Source: Pedobacter heparinus DSM 2366
Lineage (GTDB): Bacteria; Bacteroidota; Bacteroidia; Sphingobacteriales; Sphingobacteriaceae
NCBI RefSeq assembly: GCF_000023825.1
Contig: NC_013061.1
Location: forward strand, 4,774,001 to 4,838,000
Reading direction: 5' to 3'
Length of the DNA stretch: 64,000 nt
In this document: positions 53,501 through 62,634 of the stretch, one piece after another
Layout of the letters: each line of letters opens with the position of its first letter
How positions within the stretch are numbered: position 1 is the first letter of the stretch
The notes under the pieces: model-generated
What the model saw: the letters and a program-made list of their open reading frames with translations, nothing else
Databases searched by the model: none
Told to the model about the DNA's origin: nothing
Program-made: the position numbers and the translations under genes

Positions 53501-54634
53501 TTACTTCATTACGGTAATCCTCCTTCCTTCAACGTTAAATTTTATTTTACCGGCCTGTTCAATTCGCTTCAATACCATTGAAAGCTGGCTGTCTCTTGAA
53601 ATCCAACCTGCAAGTTCAATATCGTCAGGTACTGAAGGATCATAGCTGATCTCTACATTATACCAGCGGGCAATTTTGCGCATGGTGGTTTTAAAATCTT
53701 CCCCCTTAAATATAAAATCTCCGTTTTTCCAGGCTATAACATTTTCCAGGTCTACATCGGTCTCTATTTTAACCCCTCCATTCATTACCATTGCCTGTTC
53801 GCCTGGTTTCAGCACTTTCTCTTGCTTGCCCGCAGCAATTTTCACAGCACCTTCCAGCAGTGTTGTTTTGGTCTGGGCTTCATCACGGTAAGCCATGATG
53901 TTAAATTTAGTACCTAAAACTTCTACTGTTTGCCCGGTACTTTCTACACGAAAAGGCAGTACTTTATTGTGAACCACTTCAAAATAAGCTTCCCCATCAA
54001 TTTTTACTTTTCTTTCCGAACCTATAAATGCAGTGGGGAAAGTGATGCTGGACAACGCATTTAACCATACACGGGTACCATCGGGTAATACGACCTGCCA
54101 TTGGCCACCAGCTGGTGCTTCTATTGTGTTATACGTTGCAGCGGCGCCTGCCGAACCTTCGGGCACAATGTAAACCGGTTTGCCATTTACATCGCTCAAT
54201 TGTACTTTACTACCATTTGCCAATGTTAATATTGCCTGGTTTCTCCCTGGCTTGATCTGAGCTGCCGCAATCTGCTCCTCAAGGTTGTCAAACGAATGTT
54301 TCCCATTATAATAAAACAAAGTTGCAGAAATAATGACAAGGATAGCAGCAACAGCAGCCACTCGTGGCCACAACCTGGCGAACAATGGTCGTTTAACCAC
54401 CATAGTGTTTTGGATATGTTCATTTACCCTGAGATGAATGGCTGCTATCCTTTCATTCAGGTCGTCGGGTATAGCTTTTATCTCAGCCTGCCTTTCCAGC
54501 CCTGATAAAATAACTTCTTTTAACAGCGTTTTATTTTCGGGCAATTTAAAATGCTCCAGCAATAACTTAATTTCTGCTGAGCTGCATTGATCGTCCAGAT
54601 ATTTCGCAAATAAGGTATCGATTGGTTCTTTCAT
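53501..54634 (-). CDS. FecR-family anti-sigma factor (locus E)
   Basis: Anti-sigma factor of 377 residues. A transmembrane segment lies near 90-110 (RVAAVAAILVIISATLFYY), followed by the FecR domain (EAPAGGQWQVVLPDGTRVWL, IDGEAYFEVV) and a C-terminal DUF4974 domain (GEDFKTTMRKIARWYNVEIS). ATG 54634 is chosen over a TTG 30 bases upstream. It is divergent from its probable partner sigma gene at 54752, whereas in loci A and D sigma and FecR run the same way. Confidence 0.92.
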   Translation of the reverse strand: MKEPIDTLFAKYLDDQCSSAEIKLLLEHFKLPENKTLLKEVILSGLERQAEIKAIPDDLNERIAAIHLRVNEHIQNTMVVKRPLFARLWPRVAAVAAILVIISATLFYYNGKHSFDNLEEQIAAAQIKPGRNQAILTLANGSKVQLSDVNGKPVYIVPEGSAGAAATYNTIEAPAGGQWQVVLPDGTRVWLNALSSITFPTAFIGSERKVKIDGEAYFEVVHNKVLPFRVESTGQTVEVLGTKFNIMAYRDEAQTKTTLLEGAVKIAAGKQEKVLKPGEQAMVMNGGVKIETDVDLENVIAWKNGDFIFKGEDFKTTMRKIARWYNVEISYDPSVPDDIELAGWISRDSQLSMVLKRIEQAGKIKFNVEGRRITVMK

Positions 54635-54699
54635 TTCCTGCAATTCGCTACTAATACACAGCAAACAGGAAAAGCAATGACTGTAAAATGGAATATTTC

Positions 54700-54728
54700 G
54701 TAACTATTTTTTAAAATCGTTAGATTTG
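54700..54728 (+). promoter_or_regulatory. Promoter of the divergent sigma gene
   Basis: TAGATTTG at 54721-54728 is an exact TAnnTTTG match, with the weak upstream element TTTCG ending at 54700 and 20 bases between. It points to the sigma gene and leaves a leader of about 17 bases, with AAAAGG at 54735-54740 as a possible ribosome binding site. Confidence 0.4.
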
Positions 54729-54751
54729 AATGTTAAAAGGCCTGTTGTACA

Positions 54752-55360
54752 TTGATCATTTTAGAAGATTCTTATCAAAATAACTTACTTGTCCGTCTTA
54801 AAACGGGTGATGAGACTGCCTTTAATGGGATTTATGAGGCTTACAGCAAACCCATGTACCTTAAAATCCTGAGCATGACCAAGGATAAGGACGTTGCCGA
54901 TGAGTTGTTACAGGAACTTTTTATCCGGCTGTGGGATAATAAGGAAAAAATTATTCCCGGCAAATCCTTTCAATCCTACCTCTATACCATCACCAGGAAC
55001 CTGGTTTACAATTATTTCAGGAAGGTAGCATCCGACAATTCATTGATTGAGCAGATGCTGCTCCGGGGCACTGACCATTACCTTAATGCTGAAGAAGTTT
55101 TATTGAGCAAAGAGAGTGCAGCACTTCTGAAAAATGCAATCGACCAGCTTTCTCCTCAAAGAAAAATGGTATTCGAGCTCTGCAAAATCGACGGTAAAAG
55201 TTATGATGAGGTTAGCAAGCTCCTTGGCATCTCTGTTGCCACCGTAAATAGCCATATCACTAAATCTATGCAATTGATCAAAGCATACCTTATCAAACAT
55301 CAGGATACAGGCCTCTTGTTTATTGGCCTGTACCTGGCTTCAGATCTGATTGGCAAATAA
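54752..55360 (+). CDS. ECF RNA polymerase sigma factor (locus E), TTG start
   Basis: A 202-residue ECF sigma factor. Region 2: FNGIYEAYSKPMYLKILSMT and ELLQELFIRLWDNKEKI. Region 4: LSPQRKMVFELCKIDGKSYD and GISVATVNSHITKSMQLIK. A hydrophobic tail (GLLFIGLYLASDL) follows. The start is TTG: an in-frame stop lies at 54734-54736, no ATG comes before region 2, and AAAAGG lies 11 bases before the TTG. The ATG at 54730 is in another frame and soon hits a stop. It is divergent from fecR of the same locus and convergent with purU. Confidence 0.88.
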   Translation: MIILEDSYQNNLLVRLKTGDETAFNGIYEAYSKPMYLKILSMTKDKDVADELLQELFIRLWDNKEKIIPGKSFQSYLYTITRNLVYNYFRKVASDNSLIEQMLLRGTDHYLNAEEVLLSKESAALLKNAIDQLSPQRKMVFELCKIDGKSYDEVSKLLGISVATVNSHITKSMQLIKAYLIKHQDTGLLFIGLYLASDLIGK

Positions 55361-55426
55361 TGCCAAACTTTACTTTTCCTGCATCTCCGGTTTCCTAAGT
55401 GGAAAAATCATCCATAAAATGCGCGC

Positions 55427-56251
55427 TTACTCAAATACAACTGTTTTATTGCGGTAAACGAACACTCTGTCGTTCAACACCAACCTTAAGGCTTTTGCCA
55501 ATACCGCTGTTTCAATCTCCTGCCCCGATTTTACCATATCGGCTACAGTAAATGAATGGTTAACCGGAATGATCTGCTGGGCAATAATCGGCCCTTCATC
55601 CAGATCGTCCGTTACAAAATGTGCAGTAGCCCCAATTAATTTCACCCCTCTTTCAAAGGCTTTTTTATAAGGGTTAGCCCCTGCAAATGCAGGTAAAAAG
55701 GAATGATGGATATTGATCACCTTATTGGGAAAATTAGCCACAAAAGCAGGCGAAAGGATACGCATAAATTTAGCCAGCACCACATAGTCCGGATCATAGG
55801 ACCGGATCTTTGCAATGATCTCCCTTTCTGAAACTTCCTTATCTTCATGATAAGGGATCAGGAAAAAAGGAACGGCAAAACGTTCACAGATTTTTTGCAG
55901 TACATCATGGTTTCCGATTACACAAAGTACCTGAGCACCCAATGTATTAAAATTATTGCGGATCAGGATATCGGCCAGGCAATGGTATTCTTTCGTAACC
56001 ATTACTACTACTTTTTTATCCGGAACCGGGTTTACCTGTATAACAGCTCCTGATGGGAGCACCTGCCGCATTTGCGCTTCCAGCAATACTTCATCCGAGA
56101 CACCGTCTACTTCCAGGCGCATAAAAAAACGATTTTCTGCTTTATCAACATGCTCGCGCATAGAAATGATATTCAATTGTGCTGCTGCCAGTATTCCTGA
56201 AATGTCGGCCACCAGTCCCACCTGGTCCCTGCATTGTATAATGATAATCAT
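55427..56251 (-). CDS. purU: Formyltetrahydrofolate deformylase
   Basis: Cytoplasmic enzyme (274 residues) that hydrolyses 10-formyltetrahydrofolate to formate and tetrahydrofolate, balancing one-carbon pools for purine synthesis. An ACT domain is at 1-80 (IIIIQCRDQVGLVADISGIL, NRFFMRLEVDG) and the formyltransferase domain at about 85-274, with VIGNHDVL, VLAKFMRIL, NIHHSFLPAFAGANPY and GATAHFVTDDLDEGPIIAQ. The Asn, His and Asp of the hydrolase site are all present. ATG 56251 is chosen over a TTG 30 bases upstream. It is a housekeeping gene, unrelated to the loci on both sides, divergent from the EamA transporter. Confidence 0.95.
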   Translation of the reverse strand: MIIIIQCRDQVGLVADISGILAAAQLNIISMREHVDKAENRFFMRLEVDGVSDEVLLEAQMRQVLPSGAVIQVNPVPDKKVVVMVTKEYHCLADILIRNNFNTLGAQVLCVIGNHDVLQKICERFAVPFFLIPYHEDKEVSEREIIAKIRSYDPDYVVLAKFMRILSPAFVANFPNKVINIHHSFLPAFAGANPYKKAFERGVKLIGATAHFVTDDLDEGPIIAQQIIPVNHSFTVADMVKSGQEIETAVLAKALRLVLNDRVFVYRNKTVVFE

Positions 56252-56320
56252 GGGAGAGTATTTTTTTAAATTAAAAGGCAAGATAGCAATATCCGGGCTG
56301 CCCGGGATAAAGAATTTACA

Positions 56321-56328
56321 TACTTTTG
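56321..56328 (+). promoter_or_regulatory. Possible -7 box of the EamA gene
   Basis: TACTTTTG, an exact TAnnTTTG match, 37 bases before the ATG at 56365. No TTG at the proper distance upstream is seen; instead CCGGG and CCCGG at 56292-56304 form a short palindrome. Confidence 0.25.
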
Positions 56329-56364
56329 TATTTCCAGTTGGTAATACCTGAAAAACTATACATC

Positions 56365-57330
56365 ATGCCCTCACAATTAAACAAAAAAGCCTCTCCCTTA
56401 ATCGTTATCCTGGCCTTTGCCATAGTATATATCGTTTGGGGCTCTACTTACTTTTTTATCCAGAAAGCCCTCGCCGGCTTTCCTCCTTTTATCCTTGGTG
56501 CCTTCAGGTTCCTTGCGGCCGGACTGTTGTTAATAACATGGTGCAGCATTAAAGGGGAAAAGATTTTTGATAAAAAAAGTATCAGACAGGCTGCCATAGC
56601 GGGCATACTGATGCTTGGGATAGGCAACGGACTGGTGATCTGGGTAGAACAATCTATACCAAGCGGATTGGTTGCCATCCTGGTTTCATCTGCAGCCATG
56701 TGGTTCGTAATTCTGGACAAACCGAAATGGAAAGAAAACCTGCAAAGTACCTCTACAGTAATGGGATTGATTATAGGGTTTATAGGTGTTATCCTACTAT
56801 TTGCAGAACAGGTAATGCATACGCTGAACAACAACCAGAGCAACACTCAAATTGTAGGTATTGTACTTTTACTGCTGGCACCAATAGGATGGGCAGCGGG
56901 TTCCCTGTATTCAAAATACAATACGACCACTACCGTTTCGGTATCTGTAAATACCTCCTGGCAAATGCTGGCCGCCGGTATCGCTTTTATGCCGGGTATC
57001 CTGTTCAATTCAGAACTTAAAGATTTCGATTGGCATATGGTATCAGCTGATGCCTGGTTATCAGTTGGCTATCTGGTCATATTTGGCTCTATTGCTGCTT
57101 TTAGTGCGTACGTATGGCTATTAAGTGTACGCCCGGCAACACAGGTGAGCACGTATGCCTATGTAAACCCCGTAGTAGCTGTTTTGCTGAGTATACTTTT
57201 TACCAGCGAAAAGGTCACTATAATCCAGGTTGCCGGATTGGTGGTCATACTGGGCAGTGTATTGCTCATCAACCTGGCTAAATACAGAAAAGAGCACCAG
57301 CTTAAACAAAAAACTGCCTACTCGAAATAA
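56365..57330 (+). CDS. EamA-family (DMT) permease
   Basis: A 321-residue inner-membrane protein with ten predicted transmembrane helices in two EamA repeats. Visible signs: [20 protein letters not shown] at the start, [16 protein letters not shown], and in the second half [18 protein letters not shown] and [16 protein letters not shown]. Such proteins export amino acids, purines or other metabolites; the substrate here is unknown. ATG 56365 is chosen over a TTG 39 bases upstream. It ends inside the last codons of the convergent gmd gene: the two reading frames overlap tail to tail by 13 bases. Confidence 0.9.
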   Translation: MPSQLNKKASPLIVILAFAIVYIVWGSTYFFIQKALAGFPPFILGAFRFLAAGLLLITWCSIKGEKIFDKKSIRQAAIAGILMLGIGNGLVIWVEQSIPSGLVAILVSSAAMWFVILDKPKWKENLQSTSTVMGLIIGFIGVILLFAEQVMHTLNNNQSNTQIVGIVLLLLAPIGWAAGSLYSKYNTTTTVSVSVNTSWQMLAAGIAFMPGILFNSELKDFDWHMVSADAWLSVGYLVIFGSIAAFSAYVWLLSVRPATQVSTYAYVNPVVAVLLSILFTSEKVTIIQVAGLVVILGSVLLINLAKYRKEHQLKQKTAYSK

Positions 57331-58454
57331 TTAAGTGTTTTAAACCCACCTTGTTTCAGGTATTCATCTTTTTTCATCAGTTGCAGATCTGACTGGATCA
57401 TGTCTTCCACCAAAAGTGGTAAATCGTACTTAGGTTTCCAACCCAGTTTCGTATTGGCCTTGGTCGGGTCGCCCAACAGCAGGTCAACCTCAGTAGGGCG
57501 GAAATATTTTTCATCTACCTGCACCACAACAGTGCCCGGTTTCAGATTGGCATCATTTAAACCTAGCTTTACAACCATTTCCTGGTCTACATCAATAATT
57601 ACACCCCTTTCGTACTGGTCCTTGCCACTAAATTCAACTTCTATACCCAGTTCAGCAAAACTCATTTTCACAAAATCCCTTACTGTTGTGGTTATTCCGG
57701 TAGCAATTACGTAATCTTCTGGCTTTTCCTGCTGGAGGATCAGCCACATGGCCTCAATGTAATCCTTGGCATGGCCCCAGTCGCGCTGCGCCGACAGGTT
57801 GCCGAGATATAAACAGCTTTGCAGGCCCAATGCGATCTTACAGGCCGCGCGGGTAATTTTACGTGTAACAAAAGTTTCCCCTCTTAAGGGACTTTCATGG
57901 TTAAAAAGAATACCGTTACAAGCATACATCTGATAAGCTTCCCTGTAATTTACTGTAATCCAGTAGGCATACATCTTTGCTACAGCATAAGGTGAACGCG
58001 GATAAAATGGGGTACTTTCACTTTGGGGTACCGCCTGGACCAAACCATACAGTTCCGAAGTAGAGGCCTGGTATATTTTGGTCTTTTTTTCCATACCTAG
58101 AATACGTACAGCTTCCAATAGCCTTAATGTACCTATACCATCGGCATTCGCAGTATATTCAGGCATTTCAAAACTTACCTTTACATGGCTCATAGCTGCC
58201 AGGTTATAGATTTCATCAGGCTGCGTTTCCTGAATGATACGGATCAGATTGGTGGAGTCGGTTAAATCACCGTAATGCAATTTAAAATTTACACCTTTCT
58301 CATGCTGGTCCTGGTACAAATGATCAATCCGGTCCGTATTAAACGATGAGGACCGTCTTTTTAAACCGTGGACAAAATATCCTTTTTTAAGTAAAAACTC
58401 TGCCAGATATGCTCCATCCTGTCCGGTAACACCGGTTATTAACGCAACTTTCAT
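57318..58454 (-). CDS. gmd: GDP-mannose 4,6-dehydratase
   Basis: Converts GDP-D-mannose to GDP-4-keto-6-deoxy-D-mannose, the first step to GDP-fucose or GDP-rhamnose for surface glycans. The 378-residue NADP-dependent short-chain fold shows [17 protein letters not shown] (dinucleotide motif), [10 protein letters not shown] (Thr132, Glu134) and [16 protein letters not shown] with Tyr156 and Lys160 of the YxxxK motif, all standard. Length is typical. No fucose synthase (fcl) gene is next to it in the window, so the pathway must be completed elsewhere. Its stop overlaps the EamA gene. Confidence 0.96.
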   Translation of the reverse strand: MKVALITGVTGQDGAYLAEFLLKKGYFVHGLKRRSSSFNTDRIDHLYQDQHEKGVNFKLHYGDLTDSTNLIRIIQETQPDEIYNLAAMSHVKVSFEMPEYTANADGIGTLRLLEAVRILGMEKKTKIYQASTSELYGLVQAVPQSESTPFYPRSPYAVAKMYAYWITVNYREAYQMYACNGILFNHESPLRGETFVTRKITRAACKIALGLQSCLYLGNLSAQRDWGHAKDYIEAMWLILQQEKPEDYVIATGITTTVRDFVKMSFAELGIEVEFSGKDQYERGVIIDVDQEMVVKLGLNDANLKPGTVVVQVDEKYFRPTEVDLLLGDPTKANTKLGWKPKYDLPLLVEDMIQSDLQLMKKDEYLKQGGFKTLNYFE

Positions 58455-58491
58455 TAATTTCTTTTATTTAGTTTTCAGCCTGTAAACATAC

Positions 58492-60228
58492 TTAAATTTT
58501 GTTATAATTATAATCCACCACTACGCCGTCAATCCACATTTGTTTATCTTTAATCTGCATCTTCAGCCCCGCAGGCACACAAACAAGCACCACAGATTGT
58601 AATGCCGGAATAGTTACTTTAGCTCCTGCCAGCAGGTTCCGCGCCACAAAACGCTGGCTCAGCAAATCGTACACGTCTCTCTTCCCTTTAAGCCCTTTTG
58701 GTAACTTAAAATTTATTGTCTTAGCACTGCGATAAGGATTGTAGAACAGGTAACTCGGGTAAGCCTTTGCTGCATAAAAATCAGTCGCCAGCAAATCCAG
58801 TCCCAATATTCCTTTTACATCGGTTTCCTTCACAATGCCCCCAAAAATACCGGCATGTGCACTGCCATATACACTAAACTGCGATACCTCCGGATTTTTA
58901 CCCGGCACCCATTTCGGTCCATCACCCTGTGCTACTGGCGCTTTTAACGATTGGTATAGGGTATCAAAAGTAGAAGCTTTTGCAAAGCCTTCGTAAGCAA
59001 TTACCCCCTTGGTTACGGCAGCAAGCTCAGGTATGGTTTGATGTGAAACAGGCATATATTGCGGATAAAACAACCGCGAAGCATTTACCGCATTCAGCAT
59101 CCATTTTCCGATCGCAGTGGCGTATTCGGGTTTATACCTCACCAATGGAACCAAAGGCCAGGCCGCATCAAAAGTGTTCATTAAAAAAGCATAACCGCCA
59201 TGATCGACCGTACTGCCCACAGTGCCCGAAATGTCGAAACCATTCCAGTTACCTACCAGAAAACCCCAGCCTTTCCTACATACTGCAGTACCGTCAAATG
59301 TCCAATCCAGCATTTTTGCCAGGTTAAAAGAAGTACCCTGCTCTGCATTCATCCTGGCGGCAAGGTAGGCACCAAAAGGCATCAGCAACTCGTAAGTAGG
59401 ATTTATTCCCTGGCTTTCCAGCGCTTTCATTGCGCTGACCGCGCCTTTCAGGTAGCGCGGATCACCAAACTTTTTATAAGCGGCATACAACACATAAGCG
59501 TGCCCGGCCGCCGCATCGGGTTGTGCACAGATCTGGTTGGTCATTGGCTTCATCTTCCCATAGTCGAAATAAGAATAGTGGTAATTGCCGTTCAATACCG
59601 AATCTGCCTGATAAAACTGCTCGGCAATACGCCTGGCCATCACCTCAAAACCCGGCTCCAAAGGATATTTGTCATAAATCGCATAGAACAATACGTTCGG
59701 GTAAACATCATACCACCAGTCGCGGCCATAGCCCCCACCCAGTAAAGCCACCTCTGGCGCCGTATTGTTCATCATAATATCCCAACCGGTATCCTTATTG
59801 AAATAGTTTTTCAGCATCCCCACATAATTCAGCCCCTGCTGTTTACTTTTATCCAAACCTACCAGGCTGGCACCCAAAACAGCTCCCATATTGGCCAGGG
59901 CCTCATGAAACATACCTTTGTTATTTTGTAAACCCTGTCTTACATCGCCCACAGCTGTATACATACCCAGTGCCGGTTGTTTAAAGTTCTTACCTGTACT
60001 GTCCATCCAAACCATTGGCCAGTATTCGCCTTTGGCCTTAAAGTCATACACCGTTCGGTCAAAATTAAGCGCCATCTGTTTCCAGTCTATAATCTGGAGT
60101 GGCCTGGGCAGGTTGGACATAGCATCTACCCGGTTAATCGCTATTTGTTTAACCTGAGCAAAGCAAAGTGTAAAAGCAAATAAAAGAATTAGCGTAAATG
60201 GTGTAATCAGTTTAAATCTCATCTTCAT
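58492..60228 (-). CDS. Unrecognised secreted alpha-helical protein of a GH130 locus
   Basis: A 578-residue protein I do not recognise. It has a signal peptide (LITPFTLILLFAFTLCFAQ; ATG 60222 two codons later is also possible). The body looks all-helical and repeats like the (alpha/alpha) barrels of glycosidases and lyases: MMNNTAPEVALLGGGYGRDW, QICAQPDAAAGHAYVLYAAY, GINPTYELLMPFGAYLAARM. The last hundred residues look like the beta-sandwich that ends many such enzymes (YNPYRSAKTINFKLPKG, then ALQSVVLVCVPAG). Candidate active residues would be among Asp and Tyr in these segments, but none can be assigned. It is co-directional with MFS, GH130 and SusD genes, 48 bases after the MFS stop. It may be a new glycoside hydrolase or lyase. 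Confidence 0.6.
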   Translation of the reverse strand: MKMRFKLITPFTLILLFAFTLCFAQVKQIAINRVDAMSNLPRPLQIIDWKQMALNFDRTVYDFKAKGEYWPMVWMDSTGKNFKQPALGMYTAVGDVRQGLQNNKGMFHEALANMGAVLGASLVGLDKSKQQGLNYVGMLKNYFNKDTGWDIMMNNTAPEVALLGGGYGRDWWYDVYPNVLFYAIYDKYPLEPGFEVMARRIAEQFYQADSVLNGNYHYSYFDYGKMKPMTNQICAQPDAAAGHAYVLYAAYKKFGDPRYLKGAVSAMKALESQGINPTYELLMPFGAYLAARMNAEQGTSFNLAKMLDWTFDGTAVCRKGWGFLVGNWNGFDISGTVGSTVDHGGYAFLMNTFDAAWPLVPLVRYKPEYATAIGKWMLNAVNASRLFYPQYMPVSHQTIPELAAVTKGVIAYEGFAKASTFDTLYQSLKAPVAQGDGPKWVPGKNPEVSQFSVYGSAHAGIFGGIVKETDVKGILGLDLLATDFYAAKAYPSYLFYNPYRSAKTINFKLPKGLKGKRDVYDLLSQRFVARNLLAGAKVTIPALQSVVLVCVPAGLKMQIKDKQMWIDGVVVDYNYNKI

Positions 60229-60276
60229 TGGTGATCATCTAAATATATTAAAAATAACAGGTAGCACTTTAAAATA

Positions 60277-61572
60277 CTAAGCAATGGAATGGCTTGGGTT
60301 AACTGTTTCTGCAAGGCTCTTTTCGCCCAGTTCCAAGCCTTCATTCATAATTTTACCCTTTTTAATGATGCCCCTTGCCACCCAGTAAGAACTGAGCTGC
60401 AATACCGCCACAATAATGATGGCATAACGCAGTGCAACCTCATTCGAAAAATAATAGGCCAGTAACAAAAAAGTACCCGCTCCAGTTAGCCTGCCAATAT
60501 AAAGGCCCGCCTCATGGTTTAGGATATAGGCAAATTCACTTCTCTTTTCCTTTTTAGTCAGAATGTCGATCACACTAAATTGTATAGGAAAATAAGCCAG
60601 GTCCAGCAAAGGTTTAGCCAGCAAAAGGAACAGCATAAACAGGATTACACCAGTTTCATTAAACAGGATCCCGTTAATCAGTGCGGCAATGGTAAACAAT
60701 ACCAGTCCGGTGCCAAATACATATATACGGTGCTGCGGACCGGTTTTACGACCAATAATGTACATCAATATGGCTGCAAAAACAGCCCCTACCGATTGTG
60801 CCGTGCCCAGTGCCCCCTCTTTTCCAAGCAGCAGCATAATCAGCATTGCTGGTGCAGTAACCAAAAAGCCCTGGACCAGCCCTTTTAATACCGCCAGAAA
60901 CATCAGCCTGTACCAGTAAGGATCAAACTTAAAATAGATGAATTTCTTACTGATGGGATTGGTAAACCTTCCCGTAAAACACATCACCGAAGCCGCGAGT
61001 GTAATCACAAACACAATGCCCGTAACAATTTTATAAGCCAGCTTTGCATCACCCGTACCTGCCAGGCCTTCTATGAACCAACCGATCATCACCGGGATCA
61101 CTACCGCAATAATGGTATAAAAAAAGGTCTCCAGCCCATAATAATAATTACGGTTACCGTCATTTGTGGTAGCCAGGGCCAGAAAATCCCGGTTTGCCCA
61201 GTAAAAACCAAAAGACATCCCCATTACAATGCCTGCAATACCGATCCCCGTAATATCAAGAGTGGTCAGCGACATCATGATCATCATCGAAATGGCGCTG
61301 AGCACCATTCCCAATGAATACAGTACTTTAATGGGGAAGCGGTTCAGCAGCCAGCCATTGATCAGGAAGGTTAAAGGGATGCCAGTATAAATGGTAAGCT
61401 GATATACCACCACTTTTACCGGGTCATTAGAACTGCGCATTACATAAGCCGCCACAAAAATATCTATCACAGGCAAAACAATGCTATAGATCAGATTGGT
61501 TAAGGTGAGCACTTTAAAGTTGTGCGATTGTGCCTTAAAATGAGCGATCTCGGATTTTAATTTATGAATCAT
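60277..61572 (-). CDS. MFS sugar transporter
   Basis: A 431-residue inner-membrane transporter with 12 predicted helices. Visible: LTNLIYSIVLPVIDIFVAAY, NGWLLNRFPIKVLYSLGMVL (the helix 2-3 loop), GMSFGFYWANRDFLAL and YYYGLETFFYTIIAVVIPVM. It is of the major facilitator group but not the GPH kind found at 34378. Its ATG lies inside the end of the GH130 gene (11-base overlap), so the two are translated together and should serve the same disaccharide. The exact sugar is not shown. Confidence 0.87.
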   Translation of the reverse strand: MIHKLKSEIAHFKAQSHNFKVLTLTNLIYSIVLPVIDIFVAAYVMRSSNDPVKVVVYQLTIYTGIPLTFLINGWLLNRFPIKVLYSLGMVLSAISMMIMMSLTTLDITGIGIAGIVMGMSFGFYWANRDFLALATTNDGNRNYYYGLETFFYTIIAVVIPVMIGWFIEGLAGTGDAKLAYKIVTGIVFVITLAASVMCFTGRFTNPISKKFIYFKFDPYWYRLMFLAVLKGLVQGFLVTAPAMLIMLLLGKEGALGTAQSVGAVFAAILMYIIGRKTGPQHRIYVFGTGLVLFTIAALINGILFNETGVILFMLFLLLAKPLLDLAYFPIQFSVIDILTKKEKRSEFAYILNHEAGLYIGRLTGAGTFLLLAYYFSNEVALRYAIIIVAVLQLSSYWVARGIIKKGKIMNEGLELGEKSLAETVNPSHSIA

Positions 61573-62620
61573 GATAGTAAGTTAGGGAGGTTAATATTTC
61601 ATTAATAGAGAATTTAGCCCCGCAAACAAACTCATCTGCAGCACCATAATAAATGGTCAGCTCATCGCCCTGCACTACATGGCCGTTCGTAAACACCACA
61701 TGTCCGAAAAAGCCAGTCAGCTCATAAGTAGCCGTAGGTACCATAATAGGTTCTGTACTGCGTGCCAGCACAAGAGAAGGGTCATCAAGATCCAGCAAAA
61801 AAGCACCCAGACAATACCGGTGGGCGGTATCTGCACCATGATAAATTTCCAGCCAGCCCAGTGACGTCTTTATGGGCGCAGCCCCGGCGCCTACCCTTGC
61901 ACTGTCCCAGCTATCTTTTCTGGTGGTAACAATACATTTATGCCCTCCCCAATGTATGCCATCAGGCGATTGAGCAATCCAGATGTAGTTTCCACCGATA
62001 TCAACACTGCTCGGTCGATGCAGCGCATAAAACTTACCATTGATCTTTTCTTCAAAAATGGCACAGTCCTTATTGTGCGGTGGAATGATCATTCCTTCGG
62101 AAACAAAAGTTTTCCAGTCCTTGGTCTTACGCAGGCCAACCCCTACACCCTGCCCGGAAACAGCGGTATAAGTCAGGTAATACATCCCCTCAATCAATGC
62201 TACCCTGCAATCCTCTACCCCAAAAGCTTCCTGTAAAGTCTCCCCCTGCAAAAGGGGATAGCCTTCCGGCTCATAAAAATGAACACCATCGTCACTGCAA
62301 AGCAGGCGTAAATGCGATAGGGTGGTCAGGTAATCCTGCCCTTTATACCTGATGACCCGCGGGTCATCCGCATTCAGGTACGGATCACCCGACGCGATCT
62401 CAATAATTTCAATCCCCCCTCCTTTCAGTACCGGAAAAGAAATAAAACCCTCCTGTTGTTTCGGTCTCTCCGCCACACGTACCAGCAACCAGGTTTTGCC
62501 TTCAAAAGTAAAAACACCGGGGTTCAGCAGACAGGTGATCTCCAGTCCAGGCCTGCTTGGCTTCAATTCTTTTGGCGATAATAAAGGGTTTTGTATAAAT
62601 CTTTGCGCTTGATCTTTCAT
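61562..62620 (-). CDS. GH130 beta-mannoside phosphorylase or beta-1,2-mannosidase
   Basis: A 352-residue five-bladed propeller enzyme without signal peptide, so cytoplasmic. Motifs: LLVRVAERP, NADDPRVI, FGVEDCRV (Asp137, in the position of the GH130 general acid), HNKDCAIFEEKINGKFYALHRP and SWDSARVGAGAAPIKT. The family contains phosphorylases acting on mannosyl-glucose or mannosyl-GlcNAc and hydrolases acting on beta-1,2-mannosides; the subgroup cannot be decided by eye, but it is clearly different from the GH130 at 33141. It lies 14 bases after the SusD stop and overlaps the MFS gene. Confidence 0.87.
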   Translation of the reverse strand: MKDQAQRFIQNPLLSPKELKPSRPGLEITCLLNPGVFTFEGKTWLLVRVAERPKQQEGFISFPVLKGGGIEIIEIASGDPYLNADDPRVIRYKGQDYLTTLSHLRLLCSDDGVHFYEPEGYPLLQGETLQEAFGVEDCRVALIEGMYYLTYTAVSGQGVGVGLRKTKDWKTFVSEGMIIPPHNKDCAIFEEKINGKFYALHRPSSVDIGGNYIWIAQSPDGIHWGGHKCIVTTRKDSWDSARVGAGAAPIKTSLGWLEIYHGADTAHRYCLGAFLLDLDDPSLVLARSTEPIMVPTATYELTGFFGHVVFTNGHVVQGDELTIYYGAADEFVCGAKFSINEILTSLTYYHDS

Positions 62621-62634
62621 ATATTACTTCTCTT

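Noticed and set aside
56290-56308. Palindrome CCGGG-CTG-CCCGG before the EamA gene as an operator or terminator
   Set aside because: The stem is only five bases with a three-base loop, and there is no T-run; too weak to support.
57318-57330. Overlap of EamA and gmd genes as a sign of a frameshift
   Set aside because: Both proteins have complete, family-typical ends; the overlap is simply tail to tail.
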